This document shows, one piece after another, positions 1-7,458 of a stretch of 41,145 bases of DNA. Each line of letters opens with the position of its first letter. Position 1 is the first letter of the stretch. The DNA comes from an uncultured Bacilli bacterium (GTDB lineage Bacteria; Bacillota_I; Bacilli_A; RF39; UBA660), in contig CANQDC010000005.1 in NCBI GenBank assembly GCA_947591455.1, positions 1 through 41,145 on the forward strand, read 5' to 3'. A program made the position numbers and the translations under genes. Below the pieces are notes generated by a model. The model did not search any database and was not told where the DNA came from. It saw nothing but the letters and a program-made list of their open reading frames with translations.

Positions 1-72
1 ACCAGTACGAGATTCGAACTCGTGAATGCTGCCGTGAAAGGGCAGTGTGTTAAGCCACTTCACCAACTGGCC
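1..72 (-). tRNA. tRNA-Glu (anticodon TTC), 3' end cut by window edge
   Basis: On the minus strand the sequence folds as a tRNA. The acceptor stem is GGCCAGT paired with ACTGGT, the anticodon stem is CTGCC/GGCAG around loop CTTTCAC (anticodon TTC), and the T-arm reads GAGTTCGAATCTC. The last acceptor base, discriminator and CCA lie outside the window. It sits 10 bases from tRNA-Ile on the same strand, so the two are probably co-transcribed. Confidence 0.93.
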
Positions 73-82
73 AAAAACAAAA

Positions 83-159
<77 letters not shown>

Positions 160-189
160 ATTTTGTCGATTTGTCACAATGACTCTTTA

Positions 190-218
190 ATTTTATACTA
201 TTTTTGTATGTATTGCAA
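190..218 (-). promoter_or_regulatory. Likely housekeeping promoter for the tRNA-Ile/tRNA-Glu unit
   Basis: Reading the minus strand, a TTGCAA -35 (213-218) is followed after 17 bases by TAAAAT (190-195), about 30 bases upstream of tRNA-Ile. Assignment is by match to the sigma-A consensus only. Confidence 0.5.
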
Positions 219-237
219 GCTTTTTTTCGTAAAAATA

Positions 238-265
238 TTGAATAATTAAAAAAAAGTGTTATAAT
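238..265 (+). promoter_or_regulatory. Likely sigma-A promoter for tRNA-Lys, extended -10
   Basis: TTGAAT (238-243), a 16-base spacer ending in TG plus one base, then a perfect TATAAT (260-265), 15 bases before the tRNA. The extended -10 form recurs elsewhere in this window. Confidence 0.65.
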
Positions 266-280
266 TTTAATAGTTCGTAT

Positions 281-356
281 GTCTCCTTAGCTCAGTTGGT
301 AGAGCAACTGACTCTTAATCAGTGGGTCTAGGGTTCGAATCCCTAAGGGGACACCA
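281..356 (+). tRNA. tRNA-Lys (anticodon CTT)
   Basis: Cloverleaf with acceptor GTCTCCT/AGGGGAC, D-arm TAGCTCAGTTGGTAGAGCA, anticodon stem ACTGA/TCAGT around loop CTCTTAA (CTT), T-arm GGGTTCGAATCCC and an encoded CCA (354-356). Confidence 0.97.
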
Positions 357-399
357 AAATTTAAAAAAAACTCATAGAAATATGAGTAAATAAATATCT

Positions 400-427
400 G
401 CGACTTTTGATAAGTCGTTTTTCTTTT
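400..427 (+). terminator. Rho-independent terminator after tRNA-Lys
   Basis: CGACTT (401-406), loop TTGAT, AAGTCG (412-417), then a T-rich tract. A second small hairpin (CTCATA-GAAA-TATGAG, 371-386) lies just before it. Together they fill the gap between tRNA-Lys and ku. Confidence 0.7.
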
Positions 428-438
428 TTAAAAAATCA

Positions 439-469
439 AGAATAGCATCGGAAAGAATAGTTTATACTA
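439..469 (+). promoter_or_regulatory. Candidate forespore (sigma-G-like) promoter for ku-ligD
   Basis: AGAATA (439-444), 18 bases, TATACTA (463-469), ending 17 bases before the ku start. It resembles the consensus-like site at 19771-19800. In B. subtilis the ku-ligD genes are forespore-expressed under sigma-G, which fits, but TATACT could also serve sigma-A. Confidence 0.4.
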
Positions 470-485
470 AAAATGGTGAATCACA

Positions 486-1235
486 ATGGCAAATATAAAA
501 ACCTCCATCTCTTTTGGATTGGTCAATATACCTGTCCTTTTAAATCCGATTATTAAAAATAATGATACTTCTTTTAATCAATTACATAAAAAATGTGGCA
601 ACCGAGTGAAGTATATTAAATATTGTCCGGTGTGCAAAGAAGAAGTTAAACAAAAAGATATTATTAAAGGGTATGAATATGTTGATGATGAATATATCAC
701 TATTTCGGAAGAGGAATTTGATAAATTGAAAGTGGAAAATGATAAAACGATTGAAATTGTTGCTTTTGTAAAATTAAAAGATATTGATCCTCTTTATTTT
801 GAAAAAAGTTATGTGTTAAATATTGATAAACCTCAAAAAGCGTATACTTTATTTAAAAATGCTTTAAAAAAAAGTGGAAAAGTTGCTTTAGCCAAAACTG
901 TTATCAGTTCTAAGTTTTGTTATGTTATTTTACGTTTTGGGGAAAATCAAATTATTATGACTACTTTATATTTTCAAGAAGAAGTCAATTTAACAGAAAC
1001 TGTGCAGGATGCGAAAACGACGGAAAAGGAAATGGATTTGGCGATCCAATTAATTGACCAGCTAACAGGGACGTTTGAACCAGAAAAATATGTCGATGAA
1101 TATCAGAGTCGGATTAAAGAAGCTATAGAAAAAAAGGTGGAAGGCAAAACAATTAAAAAAGTAAAATCGAAAAAGAAAAAAAATATATCGAATTTATTAG
1201 AGGCTTTGGAAAAGAGTATTCAAGATGGAAAATAA
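486..1235 (+). CDS. ku: Bacterial Ku, non-homologous end-joining DNA-end-binding protein
   Basis: A 249-residue Ku-domain protein. Bacterial Ku forms a homodimeric ring that threads onto DNA double-strand ends and recruits the ligase LigD. The start MANIKTSISFGLVNIPV is the family's hallmark N-terminus. The region with residues KCGNRVKYIKYCPVC (about 36-50) and the KGYEY motif are typical. The C-terminus (about 210-240) is very Lys-rich, as in Ku proteins whose tails add DNA affinity. Length is slightly below the usual 260-290. The gene overlaps ligD by 11 bases, so the pair is translationally coupled. A sigma-G-like promoter upstream suggests use in spores. Family identity is firm; regulation is inferred. 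Confidence 0.95.
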   Translation: MANIKTSISFGLVNIPVLLNPIIKNNDTSFNQLHKKCGNRVKYIKYCPVCKEEVKQKDIIKGYEYVDDEYITISEEEFDKLKVENDKTIEIVAFVKLKDIDPLYFEKSYVLNIDKPQKAYTLFKNALKKSGKVALAKTVISSKFCYVILRFGENQIIMTTLYFQEEVNLTETVQDAKTTEKEMDLAIQLIDQLTGTFEPEKYVDEYQSRIKEAIEKKVEGKTIKKVKSKKKKNISNLLEALEKSIQDGK

Positions 1236-2115
1236 TTTATATAAAAAACGATCGTTTACACCGATGCTTTTAAGTGAAGTAAAAAAGCCTTTTGATGATC
1301 CGGATTATCTTTTTGAATTAAAATATGATGGAATTCGAGCTCTTATTTTTGCCAGCCCTAAGGAAGTAAGGATTCAAAGTAGAAATCATCATGATATTAC
1401 TTATTTGTATCCAGAATTACAGAGTATTCAAAAGATTGTTAAGAAAGAATGTATTTTTGATGGAGAGATTGTTTTGATGGAAGGTGGGGTTCCTAGTTTT
1501 TTAGCTTTACAAAAAAGGGCTCATTTAAAACAAAAAAATAAAATTTTGGAACAATCTATAAATCATCCTGTTCTTTTTATGGTTTTTGATCTTTTATATG
1601 AAAATAAAAATTTGATTGATTTCTCTTTATTAGAACGTAAAAAAATATTGGAAACTTACTCAGATACTTCTTGTTTTATAAAAAGTAAATACATGATACA
1701 AACGGGGAAAAAATTGTTTCAATTGGCTAAAAAATTTCATCTAGAGGGAATTGTTGCTAAAAAAATGAATAGTACTTATGAAATAAATACCCGGACCAAA
1801 AGTTGGCTCAAAATCAAGAATTTTAAAGAGCAAGATTTTTATATTGTCGGATACGAAAAGAAAGTAGGGGCTCTTTTGTTATATGTTGCCCAAAAGAAAA
1901 AAGAGGCGTATTTCTTTTCAGGGAAAGTTTTATTGTATGAAAATCATCCGGCTTATCAAAAGATTCTTGCCGTAAAGAAAAAAAATTATCCCATTTTGAA
2001 TACTCCGGAAGAATTTACAACCATTCTTCCTAAGTATCAAGCTACGATCATCTTTTTAGAAAAAAATAAAAATGGAAATTTACGTCATCCGGTATTTAAA
2101 AGTTTAAAAGAATAA
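1225..2115 (+). CDS. ligD: ATP-dependent DNA ligase, LigD ligase domain only
   Basis: A 296-residue ATP-dependent DNA ligase that seals ends held by Ku. The adenylation motif KYDGIR (about residues 33-38, Lys34 the likely nucleotidyl acceptor) is intact. The DGEIV motif (motif III), the EGIVAKK motif (motif IV) and the SWLKIKN motif (motif V) follow in order, then a C-terminal OB-fold-like region ending in LRHPVFK. The polymerase/primase and 3'-phosphoesterase domains found in larger LigD proteins are absent, so this is a minimal NHEJ ligase. The start lies inside the end of ku (11-base overlap). Alternative name: LigC-type ligase; the Ku linkage favours LigD function. Confidence 0.93.
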   Translation: MENNLYKKRSFTPMLLSEVKKPFDDPDYLFELKYDGIRALIFASPKEVRIQSRNHHDITYLYPELQSIQKIVKKECIFDGEIVLMEGGVPSFLALQKRAHLKQKNKILEQSINHPVLFMVFDLLYENKNLIDFSLLERKKILETYSDTSCFIKSKYMIQTGKKLFQLAKKFHLEGIVAKKMNSTYEINTRTKSWLKIKNFKEQDFYIVGYEKKVGALLLYVAQKKKEAYFFSGKVLLYENHPAYQKILAVKKKNYPILNTPEEFTTILPKYQATIIFLEKNKNGNLRHPVFKSLKE

Positions 2116-2141
2116 GTTATAATATCAATCGAGGGATGTAG

Positions 2142-2429
2142 ATGTTAAAAACAAAGTATGAGAAAATGACGAAGATAGAAAAAAAACAGTTGTTAGAGGA
2201 TTTTAAGAAAACGGAAAAAGGGAAATCAATGATGCAATTATTATATCGTTTACGAATTATTGGTGGATTGGCTAGTCTATATGTTATCATTTACTTTTTG
2301 GTTAAAAAGAATATTGGTATGGTGGATTTATTATTGCTTCTTCCCTTATCTATTGCAGCCGTTTTATTTATAATGATGTCTTTTAAATTACAAAAAAAAG
2401 TGCTTACGAATTTTGCTGTAAAAAAATAA
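2142..2429 (+). CDS. Small two-helix membrane protein of unknown function
   Basis: A 95-residue protein I do not recognise. It begins with a charged, Lys-rich cytoplasmic segment (1-40), followed by two hydrophobic segments (about 41-58 and 64-82) separated by KKNIG, and a Lys-rich tail. A GAGGGATGTAG ribosome site precedes the ATG. It lies 26 bases after ligD and could be read through from ku-ligD, though a TATAAT lies in the gap. A strong terminator follows. Nothing visible links it functionally to end joining. Confidence 0.65.
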   Translation: MLKTKYEKMTKIEKKQLLEDFKKTEKGKSMMQLLYRLRIIGGLASLYVIIYFLVKKNIGMVDLLLLLPLSIAAVLFIMMSFKLQKKVLTNFAVKK

Positions 2430-2430
2430 A

Positions 2431-2460
2431 AAAGTCTTGAAATAGAACCAAGACTTTTTT
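2431..2460 (+). terminator. Rho-independent terminator closing the ku-ligD unit
   Basis: AAAGTCTTG (2431-2439), 9-base loop, CAAGACTTT (2449-2457), then T's. This is a perfect 9-bp stem. Confidence 0.85.
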
Positions 2461-2470
2461 CAATTCTTAA

Positions 2471-2561
2471 TGGCGGAGCAGGAGAGATTTGAACTCTCGC
2501 GCCAGTTACCCGACCTATACCCTTAGCAGGGGCACCTCTTCAGCCTCTTGAGTACTGCTCC
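2471..2561 (-). tRNA. tRNA-Ser (anticodon GCT)
   Basis: A minus-strand class II tRNA with acceptor GGAGCAG/CTGCTCC, anticodon loop CTGCTAA (GCT), a long variable arm (GGTCGGGTAACTGGCGC region), T-arm AGAGTTCAAATCTCT and encoded CCA (2471-2473 on the plus strand). Confidence 0.96.
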
Positions 2562-2577
2562 AAAACGCTACTTCTTA

Positions 2578-2606
2578 ATTTTATAATAGAATGCTTCGTT
2601 AGTCAA
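2578..2606 (-). promoter_or_regulatory. Likely sigma-A promoter for tRNA-Ser
   Basis: On the minus strand TTGACT (2601-2606), 17 bases, TAAAAT (2578-2583), 16 bases before the tRNA. Confidence 0.65.
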
Positions 2607-2607
2607 C

Positions 2608-2631
2608 TAAAAAAAGGAGAATTATTCTCCC
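2608..2631 (-). terminator. Rho-independent terminator of the yidD-lipoprotein operon
   Basis: Minus-strand hairpin GGAGAA-TAA-TTCTCC (2616-2630) followed by seven or more T's. It overlaps the last codons of the lipoprotein gene. Confidence 0.8.
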
Positions 2632-3494
2632 AGCGTAGCATTTTTTATTTTTTCTAAGTAATTATGCATGATTGTTAAATAGGTTTCGTTATTTTTTTTA
2701 TCTTCATCGGATAAGGTTGTCATGGTGTTAATGGATACGACTTTTGCGTTATACTCTTTTTCTAGAGTATTGATTAAATCACTTTTCTTTTCGGTATCTT
2801 TTATAAAAATGGTTGTATAGTTGCCACTTTTAAAATTATTTTTAATATTATTTAAATTGATCGTTGATAAATTTTCTTCCTCTTCTAAAGAAATAATATG
2901 AAAACCATAATTTTCTAAATATTTAAACATATTCGAAGAAGTGACGATGGTATTTTTATTAACGCTTTTGGCATTGTTTGCTAAAGATCTTAATTCAGCA
3001 TCCATAATAGATAAAGTTTCTTCTAAATCTTTATAATTGGCTTCAATTTCTTCATTGGTATATTTACTTTCGGTAAAATCTTCTAAGTTATTTTTTATTG
3101 TTGTGGCAAGCATTAAAAAGTAATTTGGAGATAGCCATAATTCTTCCATTCCATTATTAAATTTTAATCCATAAGCAACATCGATAACTTTTATTTTTCG
3201 ATTTTTATTAATCAAATTTTTAGCAATGGTCAGTTCATTGGAAAGACCATTATATATAAAAATATCATTATTACTATATTCATTGATTTGTTTTTCAGTC
3301 AATGTATAAGAAGATATATCTGTTCCATCTGGATAAATACTGGTTAAGTTATTGGTATTATATATTTCACTTATTAAGTAATTGATTGGGTATACCGTCG
3401 TTAAAATATGCAAGCCATCGTTATTCTTAGTATCACAGGCACTCGTTGCCAGTAAGATCATGAATAGTAAAAGGAATGTTTTTATTTTTCTCAT
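2622..3494 (-). CDS. Metal-ABC-transporter-type (ZnuA/cluster 9) lipoprotein lacking the canonical His ligands
   Basis: A 290-residue secreted lipoprotein. The signal peptide ends in lipobox LATSAC, so Cys20 is the likely lipidated residue. The fold is recognisable as a zinc/manganese substrate-binding protein: VYPINYLISEIY near the N-terminus, NNDIFIYNG in the middle, LWLSPNYF, and the long central helix around residues 140-180. The three positions that normally hold metal-binding histidines do not: the family's PHDYEPT is here DISSYTLT, HVWLSP is ELWLSP, and HDAF is SNMF. No permease or ATPase gene is adjacent. It follows yidD with a 4-base overlap and ends in a terminator. It may bind another ligand or be a repurposed relative; function is uncertain. 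Confidence 0.75.
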   Translation of the reverse strand: MRKIKTFLLLFMILLATSACDTKNNDGLHILTTVYPINYLISEIYNTNNLTSIYPDGTDISSYTLTEKQINEYSNNDIFIYNGLSNELTIAKNLINKNRKIKVIDVAYGLKFNNGMEELWLSPNYFLMLATTIKNNLEDFTESKYTNEEIEANYKDLEETLSIMDAELRSLANNAKSVNKNTIVTSSNMFKYLENYGFHIISLEEEENLSTINLNNIKNNFKSGNYTTIFIKDTEKKSDLINTLEKEYNAKVVSINTMTTLSDEDKKNNETYLTIMHNYLEKIKNATLGE

Positions 3495-3715
3495 TTTTCT
3501 TCTCCTTTCGTGGGAATAGGATCATATCCATATTCTCCCTTGGGATGACATTTCATCAACCTTTTTATTCCTAATTTTGTTCCTTTTAGGACGCCAAAGC
3601 GATCAATTGCTTCAATCATATACTCACTACATGTAGGGGTAAATCGACATAATTTGTGAGAAGCAAAAGGGATCACTTGGTAGCATCTTATTAGAAAAAT
3701 AAAAATCTTTTTCAT
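3491..3715 (-). CDS. yidD: YidD, membrane protein insertion efficiency factor
   Basis: A 74-residue YidD family protein, which associates with the membrane and aids YidC-dependent insertion. The core is visible: an amphipathic start MKKIFIFLIRCYQ, then CRFTPTCSEYMIEAI, RFG, KGTKLGIKRLMKCHP and the C-terminal GYDPIP. I chose the ATG at 3715 (GGTGG upstream) because longer readings add 45 residues foreign to the family. It shares its end with the following lipoprotein gene and is divergent from rnc. Confidence 0.93.
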   Translation of the reverse strand: MKKIFIFLIRCYQVIPFASHKLCRFTPTCSEYMIEAIDRFGVLKGTKLGIKRLMKCHPKGEYGYDPIPTKGEEK

Positions 3716-3770
3716 CGGAACCACCAAGTTCATTTTACTACACTTTTTGTTTCTTGTAAAACAAGTTTTG

Positions 3771-3799
3771 TTCACAAATACTGCTTTACATGTTATAAT
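3771..3799 (+). promoter_or_regulatory. Sigma-A promoter for rnc-smc-thyX
   Basis: TTCACA (3771-3776), 17 bases, TATAAT (3794-3799) with an extended TG one base upstream. A GATAAGGTGAT ribosome site precedes the rnc ATG at 3829. Confidence 0.7.
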
Positions 3800-3828
3800 A
3801 CTTAAGAAAATCGATAAGGTGATACAAA

Positions 3829-4485
3829 ATGATAGAAAAATTAGAAGCATATGCTATTCATATTCAAAATGAAAAACTTTTAGAGGAAGCTTTAACACAT
3901 AGTTCTTATTCGAATGAACATGCTACTAAAAATTATGAACGATTAGAATTTTTAGGGGATGCGGTATTAGAATTAATTACTAGTGAATATTTCTATTTAA
4001 ATACAGATTATGATGAAGGAAATATGAGTAAGATTCGGGCAAGTTATGTTTGCGAAGAAGCTTTATTTCATTATGCAAAAGATATTGAACTCGAAAAATA
4101 TATTAAAGTGGGTCATGGTCAAGAAAAGAATATTAATAGTACGATTATAGCTGATGTGTTTGAAAGTTTACTTGCGGTCATTTATTTAGATTGTGGTTTT
4201 TTAACGGTTAAGAAATTTGTTTTAGATCTTATGTTACCTTATATTAAAAAACAAATTCAATTTATTCATGATTATAAGTCTTTATTGCAAGAAATGGTGC
4301 AAACCGATAAAAAAAGTTTGGCGTATGTTTTAACTCAAGAAAGTGGTCCAGCTCATAATAAAACATTTAAAGTTGAAGTTCGGATTAATGATATGGTTTA
4401 CGGGCGAGGGATAGGACGCAGTAAAAAGGAAGCAGAGCAAAATGCTGCTAGGGATGCCTATCAAAAATGTGCAAGTAGCAAGTAA
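3829..4485 (+). CDS. rnc: Ribonuclease III
   Basis: A 218-residue RNase III, which cuts double-stranded RNA in rRNA and mRNA processing. The N-terminal endonuclease domain has the signature ERLEFLGDAVLE (about residues 38-49) and the second acidic pair in IADVFESLLAVIY (about 105-117), giving the four Mg-binding acidic residues. The C-terminal dsRNA-binding domain starts near DYKSLLQEMVQ (about 148) and ends with GRGIGRSKKEAEQNAARDAY. Length is a little under the usual 225-250. It is 12 bases upstream of smc, the common Bacillota order rnc-smc; ftsY, which often follows, is not here. Confidence 0.97.
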   Translation: MIEKLEAYAIHIQNEKLLEEALTHSSYSNEHATKNYERLEFLGDAVLELITSEYFYLNTDYDEGNMSKIRASYVCEEALFHYAKDIELEKYIKVGHGQEKNINSTIIADVFESLLAVIYLDCGFLTVKKFVLDLMLPYIKKQIQFIHDYKSLLQEMVQTDKKSLAYVLTQESGPAHNKTFKVEVRINDMVYGRGIGRSKKEAEQNAARDAYQKCASSK

Positions 4486-4497
4486 AGGAGTATAAAG

Positions 4498-7440
4498 ATG
4501 TATTTAAAGGCAATTAAAGCAAATGGGTTTAAATCGTTTGCAGATAAAACCCATATTATACTGGATGATAATATTACCTGTATTGTTGGTCCAAACGGGA
4601 GTGGAAAAAGCAATATTGTCGATGCCGTACGTTGGGTGTTAGGAGAACAATCCGTAAAATCATTACGGGGAACGAACAATATGAGTGACATTATTTTTGC
4701 TGGATCCAAATCTCGAAATGGCGCTCCAAGAGCAGAAGTTTCCCTACTTTTTGATAATGCGGATCATTATTTAAATAGTGAATTTAAAGAAATCGAAGTA
4801 AAACGGGTTTTATATCAAAACGGGGAAGGGGAATATTTTATTAATAATTCTCGAGTTCGCTTAAAAGATATTACCGATTTATTTTTAGATAGTGGTGCGG
4901 GAATTGATTCTTTTAATATTATTAGCCAAGGAAGTATTGAATCAGTGGTAAATAGTAAACCAATAGATCGCCGAATTATTTTTGAAGAAGCCGCTGGAGT
5001 TTTAAAGTATAAAAAAAGAAAAGCAGAAAGTGTTCGAAAATTAGAAAAAACGAAAGAGAATATTAGTAAAGTTCAATTAATCATTAATGAACTGGAAACA
5101 ACGCTTAGTCCTTTGAAAGAACAAAGTGAAAATGCCAAAAAATATTTAGATTTGAAAGAAAAATTAAAAAATATTGAAATTGCTTCTATTACACATGACA
5201 TTGGGAATATCAATTTAGAATATGAAAAATTACAAGCAGAAGTTGCCGATTGTAATGAAACGTTAACTGTGATGGGTGCTTCCTCTAGTGATGAAGTGGC
5301 TAAATTGGAAACATTGAAATTAAAAAGTTTAAAATTGGACGAAAAAATCAATGAAGTCAATGCGAAATTATTAAAAGTTACCAGTCAATTTGTAAATTTA
5401 CAAAATGAAAAATTACTGTATACGGAAAGAAAAAAATATGAAGTACAACAAAAGGATATGGATCAAAATATTGTTCTTTTAAAAGAAGAGATTTTAAAAT
5501 TCGATCAAGATATTCAACGAATCAATAATGAAATCCAAACAGTAAATAAAGAAATGAAAAAAATAGATGATGATTTGCGTGAGTTGGATGAAAATATCTG
5601 TTATTTAAAGGTCAAGAAAAATGCTAGTTATAAAAAGTATCAAGACAATATGAAAGAGTTTTATGGATTAAATAGTCAAGAAGAAGTCTTGGAAAATGCG
5701 ATTCTAAATGATGAAAAAATGCCTAATGCAGTGAAAAGTGTTTTGAATAATGATCGTATTAAAGGGGTAATTCAAACGATTGGAAAATTAATTGAAGTAC
5801 CGGAAGAATATACGATGGCGATTGATACGGCCTTAGGGGCTAGTGCAAATTTTATTGTTGTTGAAGAGGAGGGTGTTGCGAAAAACGCGATTACGTATTT
5901 AAAAGAAAATCATTTAGGACGGGCGACTTTTTTACCATTAAATATTATTAAATCCAAACAAATTAATATGGAAGATCAAAAACTAGTGCGGGCAAGTCAA
6001 GGATTTATTGGAATAGCCAGTGATTTAGTTACTTATGATAAAAAGTATGAAAATATTATTCAAAATCAATTAGGAAATATTTTAGTGGTAGATACGATCG
6101 ATTCTTTGAATCAAATTGGAAAAAAATTATCCTATAAATATCGGATTGTTAGTTTAGAAGGGGATATTCTGCATACGGGAGGATCCCTAACGGGAGGATA
6201 TAAAAAAAATACCAATAGTCTTTTGCAAGATAAAAGAGAATTAGAACGGATCAGAAAAGAAAAAGAACGTTTAGAACAAGATTTGCAAAAATTCCAAAAG
6301 GAAAGTAAGGAATTTGAAGAAGAAGAGAGATTGTTACGCGAAAAAGAAGAACAAATGCATCGTACGCAAATTCAATTAAAAGAAGAAGTCAATGAAAAAG
6401 CAAAAACGGTAGAGTTTAAAAAACAAAAACAACTCGAATTAAATAAAGAATTAGATGGAACTCTTGCTTTAAAAGAAGGATGCATCGATGATAAATTAAT
6501 GGTCTTATTACAAGAAGTAAATGAAGCAGAAACCTCTAAGCTGATTTTAGAGAAGAATTTAGAAGAAATGAAAAATGAAAAAAGTGATGTTCAAACAGAA
6601 ATAGAACAATTAGAACATACTTATCGTGAAAAGAATGGTCAATATAATAAAATTCAAAATGATTTAAAAAATAAAGAAATTCAATTAGGAAAATTAGACA
6701 TTCAGTTAGATACTTTATTAAAAACTTTAAATGAAACATATAATTTAACTTATGAAAAGGCCAAAAATACTTATATTTTAGATGGGGATAGTATAGAAGC
6801 ACGTCAAAAGGTTAAAATGTTAAAAAATGATATAAGTAAATTAGGAGAAGTCAATGTTTTTGCTATTGAAGAATATGAACGAGTAAGTACTCGCTATACT
6901 TTTTTACAAAATCAAAAAGAAGATTTGGAACAAGCTAGTCTTAATTTAAAAAATGTAATTGAAGAAATGGATTCAATCATGATCGATAAATTTAAAACTA
7001 CTTTTACTAAAATTAGTGAAGAATTTAAAGTTGTTTTTAAAAAATTATTTAAAGGTGGAAATGGATTATTAAAATTAACGGAACCAGAAAATATTTTAGA
7101 AACGGGGATTGAAATTATTGCTGAACCTCCTGGTAAAAAGTTGAATTCGATTGGACTTTTAAGTGGAGGAGAAAAAACATTGACGGCTATTTCACTTTTG
7201 TTTGCTGTTTTAAATGTAAAAACGGTACCTTTTTGTATTTTAGATGAAGTAGAAGCCGCTTTAGATGAAGCCAATGTCGATGCGTTTGGTAAATATTTAC
7301 AAGAGCAAAAAGAAAATAGTCAATTTATTTTGATTACTCATAAAAAAAGAACGATGGAATATGCGGATACTTTATATGGAATTACAATGCAAGAATCAGG
7401 GGTTAGTAAAATCGTTAGTGTAAAATTAGAAAATATATAA
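4498..7440 (+). CDS. smc: Chromosome segregation ATPase SMC, short-armed
   Basis: A 980-residue SMC protein, the core of the bacterial condensin that organises and segregates the chromosome with ScpA/ScpB. The N-terminal head has Walker A GPNGSGKSNIVDA (about 32-44) and AVRWVLGEQS. A hinge occupies roughly residues 390-560 (KGVIQTIGKL, AIDTALGASANFIVVEEE, LEGDILHTGGSLTGG). The C-terminal head has the ABC signature LLSGGEKTLTAISLLFA and Walker B PFCILDEVEAALDEANV (about 885-925). Long Glu/Lys-rich coiled coils link them. At 980 residues it is about 200 shorter than B. subtilis SMC (1186), with both arms reduced. AAAGGAG precedes the ATG. Confidence 0.97.
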   Translation: MYLKAIKANGFKSFADKTHIILDDNITCIVGPNGSGKSNIVDAVRWVLGEQSVKSLRGTNNMSDIIFAGSKSRNGAPRAEVSLLFDNADHYLNSEFKEIEVKRVLYQNGEGEYFINNSRVRLKDITDLFLDSGAGIDSFNIISQGSIESVVNSKPIDRRIIFEEAAGVLKYKKRKAESVRKLEKTKENISKVQLIINELETTLSPLKEQSENAKKYLDLKEKLKNIEIASITHDIGNINLEYEKLQAEVADCNETLTVMGASSSDEVAKLETLKLKSLKLDEKINEVNAKLLKVTSQFVNLQNEKLLYTERKKYEVQQKDMDQNIVLLKEEILKFDQDIQRINNEIQTVNKEMKKIDDDLRELDENICYLKVKKNASYKKYQDNMKEFYGLNSQEEVLENAILNDEKMPNAVKSVLNNDRIKGVIQTIGKLIEVPEEYTMAIDTALGASANFIVVEEEGVAKNAITYLKENHLGRATFLPLNIIKSKQINMEDQKLVRASQGFIGIASDLVTYDKKYENIIQNQLGNILVVDTIDSLNQIGKKLSYKYRIVSLEGDILHTGGSLTGGYKKNTNSLLQDKRELERIRKEKERLEQDLQKFQKESKEFEEEERLLREKEEQMHRTQIQLKEEVNEKAKTVEFKKQKQLELNKELDGTLALKEGCIDDKLMVLLQEVNEAETSKLILEKNLEEMKNEKSDVQTEIEQLEHTYREKNGQYNKIQNDLKNKEIQLGKLDIQLDTLLKTLNETYNLTYEKAKNTYILDGDSIEARQKVKMLKNDISKLGEVNVFAIEEYERVSTRYTFLQNQKEDLEQASLNLKNVIEEMDSIMIDKFKTTFTKISEEFKVVFKKLFKGGNGLLKLTEPENILETGIEIIAEPPGKKLNSIGLLSGGEKTLTAISLLFAVLNVKTVPFCILDEVEAALDEANVDAFGKYLQEQKENSQFILITHKKRTMEYADTLYGITMQESGVSKIVSVKLENI

Positions 7441-7458
7441 TATAGGGTGGGTAAATTT

